DNA from: Bolinopsis microptera
Lineage: Eukaryota; Ctenophora; Tentaculata; Lobata; Bolinopsidae
DNA: 64,000 bases
Direction of reading: 5' to 3'
Assembly: GCF_026151205.1 (NCBI RefSeq)
Contig: NC_087082.1
Location: 10,922,901-10,986,900, forward strand
Shown: in pieces, positions 37,901 through 60,677 of the stretch
How the letters are laid out: every line of letters begins with the position of its first letter
How positions within the stretch are numbered: the stretch's first letter is position 1
Notes under the pieces: generated by a model
Told to the model about the DNA's origin: nothing
Seen by the model: the letters and a program-made list of their open reading frames with translations, nothing else
Database searches by the model: none
Position numbers and translations under genes: made by a program

Positions 37901-40307
37901 ACCACTATTCATTCTGAAACAATTCTAATTTATGTCGTAATTTTTACTACTTCTTTTCAGCAGGTCCACAAATGGGACCAGGTCAACAATACCAAGCTCA
38001 ACACCCAGTCCAGCACCCTGTCCAGCACCCTGTCCAGCACCTCCCCCAACACTACCCCACCTCCCAGCTGTACAGCAACCCTGAGGGTGGTCACGTGACC
38101 AGACATCCTAACCAGCCTGCTCATCCTAACTTTCCTAATAGACAGGTAATTGGATAATGAGGTCTAATTGGATAATTGCAGGTGTAGATATATATAATCA
38201 ACAATGGTAGAGAAATGATGCTCTCGTGTTTCGAAGTGTAATGTGTATCTATATATGAGGGACCACATGCAAAACTAGTATATCTGAACATATACCAATT
38301 TTGCACAGGTAGCACATAGTCTTCAGGGTGAAAAGGTGCATCTTTGGAACTTTTTTTGAACAATTTTGAAGAAATTTTTTGAAAAAAAGTGAAATTTTAT
38401 TTTTCCAAAACTGGTATAACTTACAATATACCATTTTAGCTTTTAACAATCATGAAAAAAAATGGTATATCTGCAGATATACCACCTTCAAGAAACTTAT
38501 CTTCTATAAAACCGGTATATCTATACACATTTTATAGACTTTAGCCAACCCAAATGGTATATCTTCAGATATACCATTCTCAGTTAAATTATTTTATTGT
38601 AAATAGTATAGAAAAAATGGTATATCGGGAGATATACCAGTTTGGAACAATTCTAGTTTTCAAAATGGTATATAGACAGATATACCAGAATCTTATAAAT
38701 CAGTAAAATGCATTTATCTCAAAACTATCAAAAACAGATATACCAGTTTTGCATGTGGTCCCTCATATACATAACTTAAACCTATTTTAGGAGTCACGAT
38801 ATACACCCAAATTGCCAGTCGTCAAACATGTGAATCATTCAAATCGATATGTCATCTCAAGTGCAGTATCACACATTCCCATCTCAAGTGCAGTGTCACG
38901 CATTCCCATCTCAAGTGCAGTGTCACGCATTCCCATCTCAAGTGCAGTGTCACGCATTCCCAGCTCACCCTGTCACACAATTGTAAGTAAGGTAGGTGGT
39001 TATTTACTAATTACTTGGTTTGGTAAAGTGAAGAAGTATTAAATGAGTATCAGCCTTGAAAAAAACATATTTCAACAAACACAGACACATTTCAACAAAC
39101 ACATTTCAACTAACACATTTTAACAAACACATTTCAAGAAACACATTTCAACTAACACATTGCAACTAACACATTTTAACAAACACATTTCAAGAAACAC
39201 ATTTCAACTAACACATTTTAACTAACACAATTAAATTGAACATATTCCATTATTAGAACATCACCAGGGGAAATCATCATGTTTAATTCATGTATATACG
39301 ATTTTAATTTCAGGCTGATCAGCAATCCAATGGTGCGCTTGCAACGATTCCTTTCGATGGAGAACAAGGTATTTTGTGATGCAAGGATTGAAGATTAGTT
39401 TTCTTTTTGTTCATCATCACAATTGCCAAATGCCACCTTTTATAAACAAGGAATTTTAAAGTATTAAGCTACGGTCTTCTCTCAGTTAAAAAGAAGAAGA
39501 CGCCTAAAAAGAAGAAGACTCCCGTATCGACTCAAAGTCCTGCTAAGTTAGCTAGGTACGTTACCTGTTCGAACGAATACCTTCAGCGAGCAGCGCCAAG
39601 AGCGTTAAAGCTTCGGCGTCACTCCAACGAAAACCAGCGCCATTTTGACCAAACGACATTCAGTTATTAAAATTATACTTTTCAGCAGCTAGTGTATTAC
39701 ATTTCACTCACCGCGTGCCGCGCACGATCGTTCAATCTTGTTGGATTTTGGCCTCAGGTTTTGATGTTTTATGATCGTGTCTTGTTTCCTTAATCTCGGG
39801 GTTCTGGGTTTATTTCTTGATCGCCTGTAACTAACGGTTTATATTTAAGCACGGAAAGATCAAGGTCGATGCCCAGTTCTTTGGCTCACTTAGACCACGA
39901 ATCTAGAATCTACATTCAGGAACGGGAACAAGCTCTTCTCCAGAGTCAGGAAACAACACAAGTGAGTGAAATTTGGAATTTATCACTAACAAATTATTTT
40001 TAACACTTGTGAACGCTGAGTAAATATTGACCGAACTTCCTCTTTATAATAGTGTTACACTTTTCCAATTTCGCAGTCGCTGGAACACGAACAACGAAAC
40101 TTTGCAGCATTTTAATTTTTGTATATTTGTTGTTTTCCTATTATATCGAGTAATTCTGATTTATCAACTACCAACTAATTTACTTCCTCCCAGATTCTCC
40201 AAAGCAAAATCAGCCGATTGGAACATCTTTTGCAACTAAAAGATCTTCGGATTGAAGACTTGGACATGAGACTTAAGGCTGCTCTTGGAGGTCGGCCAAT
40301 GAGATGA
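30588..40307 (+). CDS. SPEF1/CLAMP, calponin-homology ciliary microtubule protein
   Basis: Ten exons join in phase to 387 residues: 30588-30684, 32100-32210, 32811-32920, 35647-35764, 37961-38145, 38791-38982, 39314-39368, 39486-39555, 39850-39961, 40194-40307. Residues 1-106 are the SPEF1-type CH domain: MDEDSIQLLYAWIDEIVLSR, PKRNITRDFSDGV, NYTPANNSQQKRTNWETLNR, FDFNVPPNIINGI and CKPGVIEIVL. The middle is Gln/Pro-rich (QHPVQHPVQHP) plus a 9-residue repeat (ISSAVSRIP). A Lys-rich patch (KKKKTPKKKKTP) follows, then a C-terminal coiled coil (RLEHLLQLKDLRIEDLD) typical of the family. SPEF1 bundles microtubules in the ciliary central apparatus and at cell-cortex arrays. It is longer than the mammalian form (about 236 residues) because of the middle insert. 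An AATAAA lies at 40410. Intron 1 carries a 1.2 kb mobile element and intron 3 a nested gene. Confidence 0.92.
30742..31988. mobile_element. G-tract-ended element with twin terminal hairpins, 8-bp TSD (element B)
   Basis: Flanked by an exact 8-bp duplication, ATTATTTT (30734-30741 and 31989-31996). The left end is a G run followed by CCAATGGCATAAA; the right end is ATGCCATTGG followed by a C run. A module of about 110 bp lies at both ends in the same orientation (30755-30860 and 31856-31960). Each copy is self-complementary: GGCATAAA.TGGAG..GAAAATGGAG pairs with CTCCATTTTATGCC, and each has three ATGCCATTTT tandem units. The centre holds further inverted blocks with CGAGGCTTCCCCCTG-type sequence (31045-31130, 31240-31370, 31500-31600). 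No protein is encoded. It is inserted in SPEF1 intron 1. Confidence 0.85.
33573..33672. repeat. tandem repeat, TCAGCAAGGATCCTTC unit
   Basis: About six copies of a 16-bp unit (AAGGATCCTTCTCAGC), with one AATGATCC variant. It sits just past the stop codon of the pentraxin-like gene, so probably in its 3' untranslated region, and within SPEF1 intron 3. Confidence 0.9.
33679..34800 (-). CDS. pentraxin-like secreted protein with a 1-nt frameshift, nested in SPEF1 intron 3
   Basis: Exon 1 is 34059-34800 and exon 2 is 33679-33792, joined at AATAAT|GTTAGT and AATTCAG|GTTGTG. The start MVMARLALFLLLLVHVHSHS is a signal peptide. The pentraxin/LamG fold is suggested by WHHLCITWG (pentraxin signature HxCxTW), VLYFDGQ, GGTIAIGQN, and FGGELLKLNVYKRQLEAGE near the end of the domain. 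Exon 2 ends in a helical, charged tail (ILDKLRDQWEVLGEFVGHRI). Near 34450-34462, just after ITWG, the frame shifts by one base. Reading on without it meets TGA; removing one base gives about 284 residues and a coherent domain. It is either a sequencing or assembly slip or a real inactivating mutation. Pentraxins are soluble pattern-recognition proteins; the role here is inferred. Confidence 0.75.
36100..36240. repeat. dispersed repeat, second copy of the 193-300 family
   Basis: ACTAGAAAACCCGTGGTCAC at about 36126, CATCGCATCAAAAAATATCC and ACAACCGAAGATACAGCCGA match 193-300 closely. It lies in SPEF1 intron 4, which otherwise shows no gene. Confidence 0.75.
38252..38769. mobile_element. MITE with GAGGGACCACATGC ends
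   Basis: Left TATATGAGGGACCACATGCA and right TGCATGTGGTCCCTCATATA are exact inverse copies, extending to about 25 bp. The left end also folds on itself (TGCAAAACTAGTATAT pairs with ATATACCAATTTTGCA, imperfectly). The interior repeats the palindromic motif GGTATAT..ATATACC about six times. It lies in SPEF1 intron 5 and has no coding region. The target site is probably TA or a longer TATA-rich sequence. Confidence 0.75.
38854..38961 (+). repeat. 27-bp coding repeat in SPEF1 exon 6
   Basis: Four copies of ATCTCAAGTGCAGTGTCACG plus CATTCCC encode ISSAVSRIP four times in the SPEF1 frame; copies 2-4 are identical. Another frame of the same DNA reads FPSQVQCHA, which looks more like the neighbouring Gln/Pro-rich exon. 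Confidence 0.9.
39064..39235. repeat. 14-bp tandem repeat (ACATTTCAACTAAC)n
   Basis: About twelve variable copies of ACATTTCAACAAAC or ACATTTCAACTAAC, in SPEF1 intron 6. Confidence 0.85.
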
Positions 40308-42637
40308 AATTAAAATATGGACAAATTAAGTTGTGAATGCAAAGATTTGAAAATATTTTATGTATTAGGACGAATAGGCACAGGTTGCCGCACGATTTAG
40401 TTTCTGTAAAATAAATGCATGTAGTTTGAAGGACGTTCAGATTATTGACGAAGACTGATCGGTTTAGACACGACCTAGTTGCTGCGCATGTTGAGAAGTC
40501 AATTGCAAGGACCTAGCATTTATTAGATTCGGAGTATTATTTTCCTGGACCTTTTAGTAGTAATGCTAAACAATCAATTACTTTCGAAAATTCATTTTGG
40601 TTTTTACTTTTGTGGACATGGAAACAATTAAAACACTCCATTGATAGTGTACAAAAGATAATTCAATGTACATATTATTACTATACGTGGGGGCAGGACA
40701 GAATCCTCAGACAAACGCCGGCCAAAACACACTTCCTAGAGGAGCCCGGTACCTTTACAGAATAATTTCAAATAAAATAAATCCAATCCACACATCAAAA
40801 CCAAGAAACACATTAAGGAAGGTCGAGTCTCTGCCCCAATGAGCGTATAATATCGGTAAACCGCTATATACAAATCAGCAATGAATTCTTAAGATTAGCT
40901 GTCTATGGAGCAAATATAGTTTCAACAAAACTTCAAATATATACTGGTCAGTTAGCTATTTTCGCGCCCACTAACTACTGGCAAATGTTGAGCAATTGTG
41001 TGCTTTGTACACTTCTAGGGAGCATTTTTGTGCGCGCGCCGCGCACGAGAACTATTGGACGTTGCTGGAGGAGAGCTTTTAAAGATAAATTTTAACTTAA
41101 GAAGTAATAGTGTTCATAAGCTTAGACAGAATTGGAAGAATAAAATACTTCTTAAATATTAAAACTTCTGATCTATCAGGATGATGTCTGATCAGGCGAG
41201 TAGTTCTGAAATAGAAATTAGAGTGAAAATCAGAATTACAATTGTTCAGAGCATCAAATCGTTCTTTACAAAATTATAGGATCACCGAATAACTCTTCAT
41301 TGTTACAATGAGACTTTTGGGAGTGTCAAGGAATGTAAGATTAACAAATATTACAGAAATGGTCAAATTAATGTTTCTTTTGTTTTCGCAGGAGCCACGG
41401 CAACAAATGTTCGAACAAAAAATTGTGAGAACATCATCATTATTCCATGTCTTGGTATCATTCCATGCATGTTCCGAGCATATCAATTATAGTTGACCTG
41501 CCAATTTGATTGAAAATTTATAGATAAAAATTCATTGGACACCGTACCTATCACTTTACCGATCTGGATATTGAAACTATCCACGCAAACACGATCAGAG
41601 TGCCATATTCTATGCGGTCTGCGGACCACATAGCTATACATTCAGTTGCGTAACGTTGCCTGTTGCACAGCGGGGTCAGCGGGGCCCTTCGTTACGCCAC
41701 TCTATACATTAAGACTTCGTGGTCACGATATAGTCTTACAAGTGCCAGCTAACATTTATCATATAATACCATGTGACCTTCATGTTTCACTACGCATATG
41801 TAATGCCTTTCAGTCATCAAAACTTGGAAGACGCACTCACATTTTACTCAGCTAACTGTCACCGGCCTGTCGAAACTTATCACAGATATAAACCGAGGAG
41901 AGTTGGGGTTTTAAGTTTAAGGTTTCCAGCCGTTTTCGACATTCCAAAGATAGGTTTTATGCTAGTCGACTATCAAACTATTACTCTAATTTTTAACTTT
42001 TAGTAAATAATATGCTATAATAAGTAATAACAATGTCGTGACAGGACCACAGCCAGAAGGAGGGGCATAGTTTTAAGATCTTACACATTAGTGAACATTT
42101 TCCTGTCATCAATTTACCCCTAAATGCCGATAGTTTTGCTTCTTGAGTGAAATCCCTAAGAAAATCACCGGCTTTAGCGCCTTCACGTTTCCACCTAGTG
42201 CTCCCAAACATTCTTTAAGTCGCTTGTTTAACGTGTCCTGATAGGAAATATCCACAAATTTGGGTTTCAAATTTAGGTTTCTCCCACAAATTTAGGTTTC
42301 AAATTTAGGTTTCTCCCGAATTGCAGATAATTTATTCGGACACACGGGAGCCCGAGCAAGACAGCTACAAGGGAATCAGACTATGTTGTTAAAATGTTCA
42401 CAGGCACCGACAGGTACCAAGCAACTTATAATATTTGCATTCGGTGTAGCATTTATTTCAGTGCAATCTTTGATTTGTACTGAAACAATTGCATTGGACG
42501 TACTATTATTTGAGTGGCCACGCGAGACAAAAGAAACGCCAATCTGGTGGGTGTACGAGTGTACACCGAATAGTATATATATTATATAGAACGAAACCTA
42601 CCTGCATGCAGGCCCACAAACCATGTAGCACAATAAT
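40308..42637. other. spacer between convergent SPEF1 and calmodulin
   Basis: No gene is recognised. It contains the SPEF1 poly(A) signal at 40410, a CpG-rich block near 41030-41050, a 60-bp MITE at 41643, and a duplicated AAATTTAGGTTTCTCCC motif near 42255-42320. Confidence 0.5.
41643..41702. mobile_element. 60-bp hAT-like mini-MITE with 8-bp TSD
   Basis: An exact 8-bp duplication, TATACATT, flanks the element (41635-41642 and 41703-41710). The ends are CAGTTGCGTAACG and, in reverse complement, GAGTGGCGTAACG (11 of 13 match). A TIR of the CAGTGGCGTA type with an 8-bp duplication is characteristic of hAT elements. At 60 bp it is little more than two ends. Confidence 0.7.
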
Positions 42638-54175
<11,538 letters not shown>

Positions 54176-57100
54176 GATGGTAGAGAGCTATAAATAATGT
54201 GATGTGTTAAAACAGATTGTGCTAATAAATTGTGAAATAGGTGAACATATTAATTTGTAGGAAGGAAATTGACAATAATTATTCAGGAAAAAAATGCTAG
54301 ACTACTAATGTAGTAGAGACTTAGTTTAAGATACAACTGTTCGACTAAGCAACTATTCTTTAAAAGATAAAATAGTACGACCGACTATCACAAACAACAT
54401 ATTTCAAGGTGTGCAGAAACTAGCGCAAGATTTGCTAGCTTACTTTAGCGGTCAAAGATTGCTTTGCAGCAACAAGATCTAACTCATTACAGGGTTATCC
54501 GCAATGCGACACACTTAGCGCTCATTTGCGCCGACCAATCAAAATACAGCTGTGCTCCTTCATCAATCTCTATTTCTACTACGAGAGCATAAAATAGTGC
54601 GCGGCTCTAAATTCAAACAAATATAGGGCGCGATTAGATTATGACCTATACTATCCGTGTAGATGCATATAATATGCATTTATTTATGGCAAAAAGGCCT
54701 TGATGGTATAAAATATAATCGATGTTTTTTAGACGTTGATTCTGAATCACCCAATGACATAGTACAAACAAATATTTTTGTTAAGAGTTACAAGTTAAAA
54801 GTGAGCAAGTGACAAGCCAATAAAACGTTTGCATGGTGTTTGTAGCGCGATGCACTACTGGGTCGCGCGCGCGCATCCAATAATGCTTCTCGCAACCACC
54901 TCGTATGCAGATCGGCGAGATGCGAAGGATTGATATCGTGAATCAAGCATGGTGTTTAGTAGTTAGTCCGACTGTTTAATAATCAAGGTTATGGAAATTG
55001 TCGGTGTTAGAGCATTGGCTAAAATAAAGTTAAGAGTTTTAAAACAAATATTAGTGACTTAACTATTAAAACTTTCCATAGAAAACAAAGTTAACCATAC
55101 AAATAAGTTTAAATTTAAACACTCCCAAAAAATAATGAAAATATATAAAAACGTGAAGTATCATGTCAATGTTTATATGCTCTTATATTAGCACTGGGCT
55201 ATTTAAAAAGTTAACACTTCCTGGTAAACTCAAAAATTGAAATACCAAAATATGTTTGCTTCCAGGCTTCAAGTTGCTTTTACAAACGCTGATACGAAAG
55301 CTCACGCGCTTGCAGTAGCGCGTCGCTGGCCTCACGTTGTAGGCCTACTGCGCACGACTGCGCAGCTGTAACGACTGCACAGCTGTAACGTGGCTTTCGC
55401 CCCAATACTGAGGGCTTTCGCTTTATTATTATATGAAACGACGATGAGGGTCACGACATTAAACAACGCACCCCCAAAGGCAACATGCATGTAAAGGAAT
55501 TAATGAACAAGCGCGTCGCGTCACGTCAAGTAGCCACTCAGCCACTGACATGCAACATAACTACGGTAGTACCCAACTCATGTACTAGTACGTAAAGATC
55601 CATGGTTAGGTGTAGGCTGCAGGCCTTCTTCGAAAGATGGAAACTAAATAAATAAATAAAAACAATATTACTCTAGCTTTAAACCATAAACTAAAACTCT
55701 CGAGCTTGCAGTACACAGTAGCACCGGCGCGGCTTTTTGTATTTTGTGAAACAAGTGCGTCAGCACGAAAGCACATGGATATAATTTGGATAGGTTAATA
55801 ATTTCACCTAATCGTTGCTCATGTGTCTACGTACGGGCGCGCGCCGTGCTTGTTTTACAACACACAAAAAGGGCGCTACTGAAAGTTTACCTAGCTTGAT
55901 AGTATTAAGCCTATTGCTTGCTCCTCTCAATTATTCATGTAGGATCTCGAAAAGAGCGCCGCGCATAGTAGAGACAGGTACGCCTGTTGCTTTCACCTTG
56001 CTCTAACCAAAGCCCTTGCGCTTGCGGATGATGATTAATCACTCTACACTCGACTGTCACGTGACTTTTTCAACCCCTTCTCTAGCTGGTCCTGAACGAC
56101 TATTCCATATTCGAAAATTTAACCCTGTAATCTGATCCCAACCCTAACCCTAACCCAATCCTTAACAAACGCATATGCTGAAACCCTAACCCTATCGAGA
56201 AATTAGACTAACTTCCTTATACGGTCATATCACGTGATCAAGACAGTTTTTCGCCAATATCTCGTCAGGGGAGCATTTTAACCCTATGTCATGGGGGGTG
56301 ATTCGGAATCAGCGTCCAAAAATACATCGATTGAAGTTGGTTTCAACTGTCGGGGACCCTTTTAGAACAATCTCTAAGATCGACTGTAGAGTGATTTAGC
56401 ACGCTCGTGCGCTTGCAGTAGTGCCTTTTACTTTATACTTAATACTTGTGAAACAAGTGCGCCCGCAGTGGCTTACCTGGGGACCTCAGGCTATCATGTT
56501 CATAAACATATGAATAGAGATTAGGCGGAATGACAGACTGAGCGCGACCCAGTAACCGTGGGGGTCACGACGTGATACAGCATGCTTATTTATTCGTTTT
56601 TGTTTCATGAGTAAGCTGTGGGATTGTTAAAGTAAGCTATACTAATGTATTTGTTATGCTGATTTCGAATAAAACCTATTACATAGCGTGACCATAAGAA
56701 TAATTTTTTAACGAGTTATGAGCAAATTACGATTTTTGTCAGACAGGTGCACGCGACAGGCTTGTTAAACAATTGACAATATTTGAACTGTTAATGCTTT
56801 AGGATTCGAGTTAGTTTTGGTTTTAAAGTAATCGTGAAGATAATATAAAGATTTGAAGTAAAAATTGGTGCACCTTAACATTAAATACTAATCATTTAAA
56901 TTTCGATATCAGCATTTATAAATTACACAGAACGGTTAAAATCTTGAGGGATGTTACTCCTCTAAATTTCGAAGTAGCGCGCTCCGATGGCAAGTGCTAC
57001 GAAGTAGCGCGTTATGCCACATCATTAACAATGGCCAATTAAAATCTAATTGCGCCCCATCTCGTACATACACTATGCCTTGAGTACATTTGATATGACT

Positions 57101-58012
57101 CAATTTGCTCTAACAGACAAGACAATCGAGTTATAATTAATAATGATATCGGCCGATGATACTCGTCGAATTTTTTGAAGTAGCGCTCACCTTTTACCAT
57201 GTACTTTTTCCGTTCAGAAAAAAAAATTATATGGATTGCTCTTGCGGCGGTAATAAATTTGGTAGGGCCTAAAGTTTTATTGGAGAGCTCGTCGGAGCTA
57301 AGTTACTGATGATTTGGGAAGTATAGTAGAGTATATAATAGTAGAGCGAACACTCAACTAATATAATACATAACATGATTTACTTCCTTAATTAATAAAA
57401 CAATAAAATGTCTATAAAAAATAATTTTACTTTTTAGTACATATTACGTCAATACATGACTGATGACAAATATTTTAGTTGGTGAACAAAAAAAGGTAAT
57501 CAGATTGTAATTCTCAAAATTTCTGTTGAGCAGGAAAACATTCCAACGATCCCAACGATTGCTCTTTTACACATCACTGCCTTAGAAGAGTCATGATACC
57601 TATAATGCTCTGAGATAACTTACATGTATATTGAATTATATTGTATTTCAGTGCTATGTAACCAGGCGGCAAATTTGAAATGGGTTATGATGGGGTCCGT
57701 AGTCCCCACATAGTATCATGTCCTTGTTTTACTGACTACTTCAATGAAGATCGTACATACGACTGATCGGAGCCAGAATAATCATATCTCTTTGCTCTTT
57801 GGTTGTTATCTTTTTGTTTAAAGAGTTATAAAGTGTCTAATATTATAGGGTCACATAGTAGAGCTAAATTCATTATTTTAGTTTATTCTGAGATGTACAA
57901 TGTGGAGACTTGATATGGAGGTTATTACAATTTATGAGTTGTTGTTGATAAAATCGATTGTTTATATATTGCATGATGTGAACTGATCTCGTGAGGTGGT
58001 TTAATCGTCACT
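54176..58012. other. gene-free repeat-rich spacer upstream of calmodulin
   Basis: This should hold the calmodulin promoter. Members of the GCGCTTGCAGTAGCGCG family lie at about 55300-55330, 55740-55785 and 56012-56030. GAAGTAGCGCG repeats lie at about 56971, 57001 and 57177. No protein or RNA gene is recognised. Confidence 0.5.
56055..56335. repeat. second copy of the telomere-motif repeat
   Basis: Shares order and sequence with 19990-20470: TGTCACGTGAC, CCCAACCCTAACCCTAACCC, ATCACGTGATCAAGACAG, then AACCCTATGTCATGGGGGG and GATTCGGAATCAGCGTCC. It lies in intergenic DNA, whereas the first copy is in a GPCR 2 intron. Confidence 0.75.
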
Positions 58013-58758
58013 TAGCCTGTGTGACCAAAAGTAAGTGTACAAACATTGGCCTTAAAAGCTCAGTCACTTCGTGCCCAATTGAAATAATTCTTTTTGGTAT
58101 GACTTACTACCACCACTGGTTCGAGGAATTTGTCAAATCGAAAAATATTCGTGTTCATTTTTTTCAATTTTTCTCATTTATTTGATAGTTTGGATAGTCA
58201 GATCTAGCTAAATTTTATTGAAGTGTATTTGGCCATTCGAATTACGTTTGTCCTGAAAAGAATAAGTGTTGTAGCTTCTCGAACGACTGAGATTCTAAGC
58301 ATTTAAACGAGTTTATTCATTAGGTGTGATCAGGTGATTGGGTTTACCTAATCACGTGATTATGGGAATTGTTAAGGGTGTTCAATTAAGCCTAAGGTGT
58401 CGTGTCAAAGTTTCACATAATCACCCATTCAATTTTGTTAATGAGATACACAAAATGCTTGATAACTTCGCCATTTCTAATCCATTTTGCTTAATTTTTT
58501 TTCCAGATCAGATGCAACATTTAATAATCTACCGTCTCTAAAAAAATTAGGCGTCCAGCATGTTCAGAGAGAACAATGTAGGTGTTCTAATATTGAATGT
58601 ATGTGGTTTAAAATATTCGAATTTTTAAATTTTGGCGACGGAATCCTTGAACAAGGTACAGTATGCCATCTGCAAAGCAACAACTCTCAAATATAAAACA
58701 CGGTGGAGGTATAAGACCCAACGTTTGCACACTGACCTTTGCCCCCCCCCCCCCCCCT
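58013..58758. mobile_element. mariner-type MITE, diverged copy
   Basis: Parallel to 59272-60038 along its length (GACTTACTACCACCACTGGT versus GACTTAGTACCACCACTGGT). The ends are degraded: GTGTGACCAAAAGTAAGTGT on the left, and CACTGACCTTTG followed by a C run on the right. The right end GGCCCACCCTG of the intact copy has become a run of about 16 C here. Confidence 0.75.
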
Positions 58759-58840
58759 GTATAAGCAGAATCGACTGAAGTAAATCAACAAATCATTCAG
58801 TTCTCTGAACCACAAGTTATTTTAAAAACTTTTCCCTTCC

Positions 58841-58955
58841 TAGGTTCTACTTGTGTTTGAACACTTTCTAGGTTCTCCTTGTGTTTGAACACTTTCTAGG
58901 TTCTATTTGTGTTTGAACACTTTCTAGGTTCTACCTGTCAGGCTCTAGGTTCTAC
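58841..58955. repeat. 28-bp tandem repeat
   Basis: Units begin TAGGTTCTACTTGTGTTTGA and start at 58841, 58869, 58897 and 58925, a constant 28-bp period with few substitutions, ending in a partial unit. It is in intergenic DNA. Confidence 0.9.
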
Positions 58956-59271
58956 TATCACTTTTTTACGGTCCCAGTCCAATCGTAATTGGGCTCTGAC
59001 AAGTACCCCTAGACTTTCCATGATATTAACTATGTGAGGCTACAACTCCATATATGATCAATCTTTTTTAAAGCAATAAGAAACTTCTCAGCTTTCACTG
59101 TCGTCTTTCAAATAAAATAGTGTTCATCATTCTTAGGTCCTGGCAAGAGCCTTATAACTTTCACATTAGTTGTTTTGGGATATAAAGGGTTAGTTCAAGA
59201 TCAAAATTTGCTTGCAGTTAGTAATACAAAAGTTCCTGTTAGTAGAGTGAAACTCCCAGGATATATATGTA

Positions 59272-60038
59272 CAGGGTGGGCCAAAAGTCAGTACCCATAC
59301 GTTGGCCTTTATAGCTCAGTCACTGAGTGCCCAATTTAAATACTTCTTTCTGGTATGACTTAGTACCACCACTGGTTCGAGGAATTTGTCAACTCGAAAA
59401 ATATTCGCGTTCATTTTTTTCAAATAGAGGTTCATTTTCACATTTATTTGATAGTTTGGATAGTCGGATCAAGCTAAATGTTATTGAATTGTGTTTGGCC
59501 ATTCGAATTACGTTTGTCCTGAAAGAATTAGAACTGTAGCTTCTCAGATGACCGAGATATGAAGCATAACGAGTTTATTCATTACGTGTGATCAGGTGAT
59601 TGGTTTACCTAATCACGTGATAAGGTGACCCCGTTAACTACCCCGTTAAACATTATGGGAATTGTTAAGGGTGCCCAATTAAGGTGTCGTGTCACGGTGT
59701 CACATAATCACCCAGTCAATTTTGTTAACGAGATACAGAACATGCTTGATAACTTCGTCATTTCTAATCCGTTTTGCCTCATGTTTTCAGATCATATGCA
59801 ACATTTGACAATCTACCGTCTCTGAAAAAATTAGGCGTTCAGCATGTTCAGAGAAAACAATATAGGTGTTTTAATATTGAATGGGCGTGGTCTAAAATAT
59901 TCGAATTTTCAAATTTTGACGACGGAATCCTCGAACCAGTAAGTACAGTATGCCATCTGCAAAGCAACAGCTCTCAAATATAAAACACGGCGGAGCTATT
60001 AAGGCCAACGTATGGGTACTGACTTTTGGCCCACCCTG
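59272..60038. mobile_element. mariner-type MITE, intact copy
   Basis: The ends are CAGGGTGGGCCAAAAGTCAG and its exact inverse CTGACTTTTGGCCCACCCTG, each flanked by TA. The inverted repeat continues to about 45 bp (TACCCATACGTTGGCCTT). The TIR start and the TA target are typical of mariner elements. The interior is non-coding. Confidence 0.88.
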
Positions 60039-60229
60039 TATGATTAGTCGGATATAATATTGAGTTCAAACAGTTCCCAAAACGAAAAAGCAAACATTTG
60101 ATTTTTGTTTCGGCGACTGAATCGTCAATGGGCCGACAGATATTTGTTGTCGAGTAGTGTTGAATACTCATATATCTACATGGTTATTGATTTAATTTAG
60201 GAATTGTATATAAATATCTTTGACCAGGT

Positions 60230-60350
60230 TTAATTGTCAATGAGAATGCACCCCAGCAGTTGGCGCGCGCGGCGGCTTTGATGTTAGCGGCTACAAGCTA
60301 GGCAGCTGCCGTTCAGCGTACGGCTTAAATTCGTTTTTGATTTTACAAAG
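60230..60350 (+). promoter_or_regulatory. CpG-rich block, candidate KAT6 promoter or leader exon
   Basis: A local GC/CpG-rich patch (GTTGGCGCGCGCGGCGGC near 60259) in AT-rich DNA lies 330-440 bp before the KAT6 start. An acceptor-like TTATTCTTCAG ends at 60654, 23 nt before the ATG. A non-coding leader exon near 60250-60340 spliced to it would fit, but no donor is certain. Confidence 0.35.
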
Positions 60351-60677
60351 CAAGTTTTAATGATTATTAATGAAATTATGGGATATTTATAATTCAATAT
60401 GTATTGATTCTTCTGTGGAAAATAAAAATTGTATTTTACTTAAAATTGTATTTTACTTATATTATATATAATATTTACTGTACTGGTTTTCACTGTTCCA
60501 AATGAACTGTATTGTGGGTCTTAGTACAATCTATAACGTTTTGATCAATTTACTTCTAAAATTAATTGAATCTGATATGAGCCGTTTGGTTTTATACAGC
60601 ACTACTTGTATTGAGACCTTTGTTCTATTCAAATTCAAATAACTTATTCTTCAGGTTTCATTATAAAGAGTGCAGTT

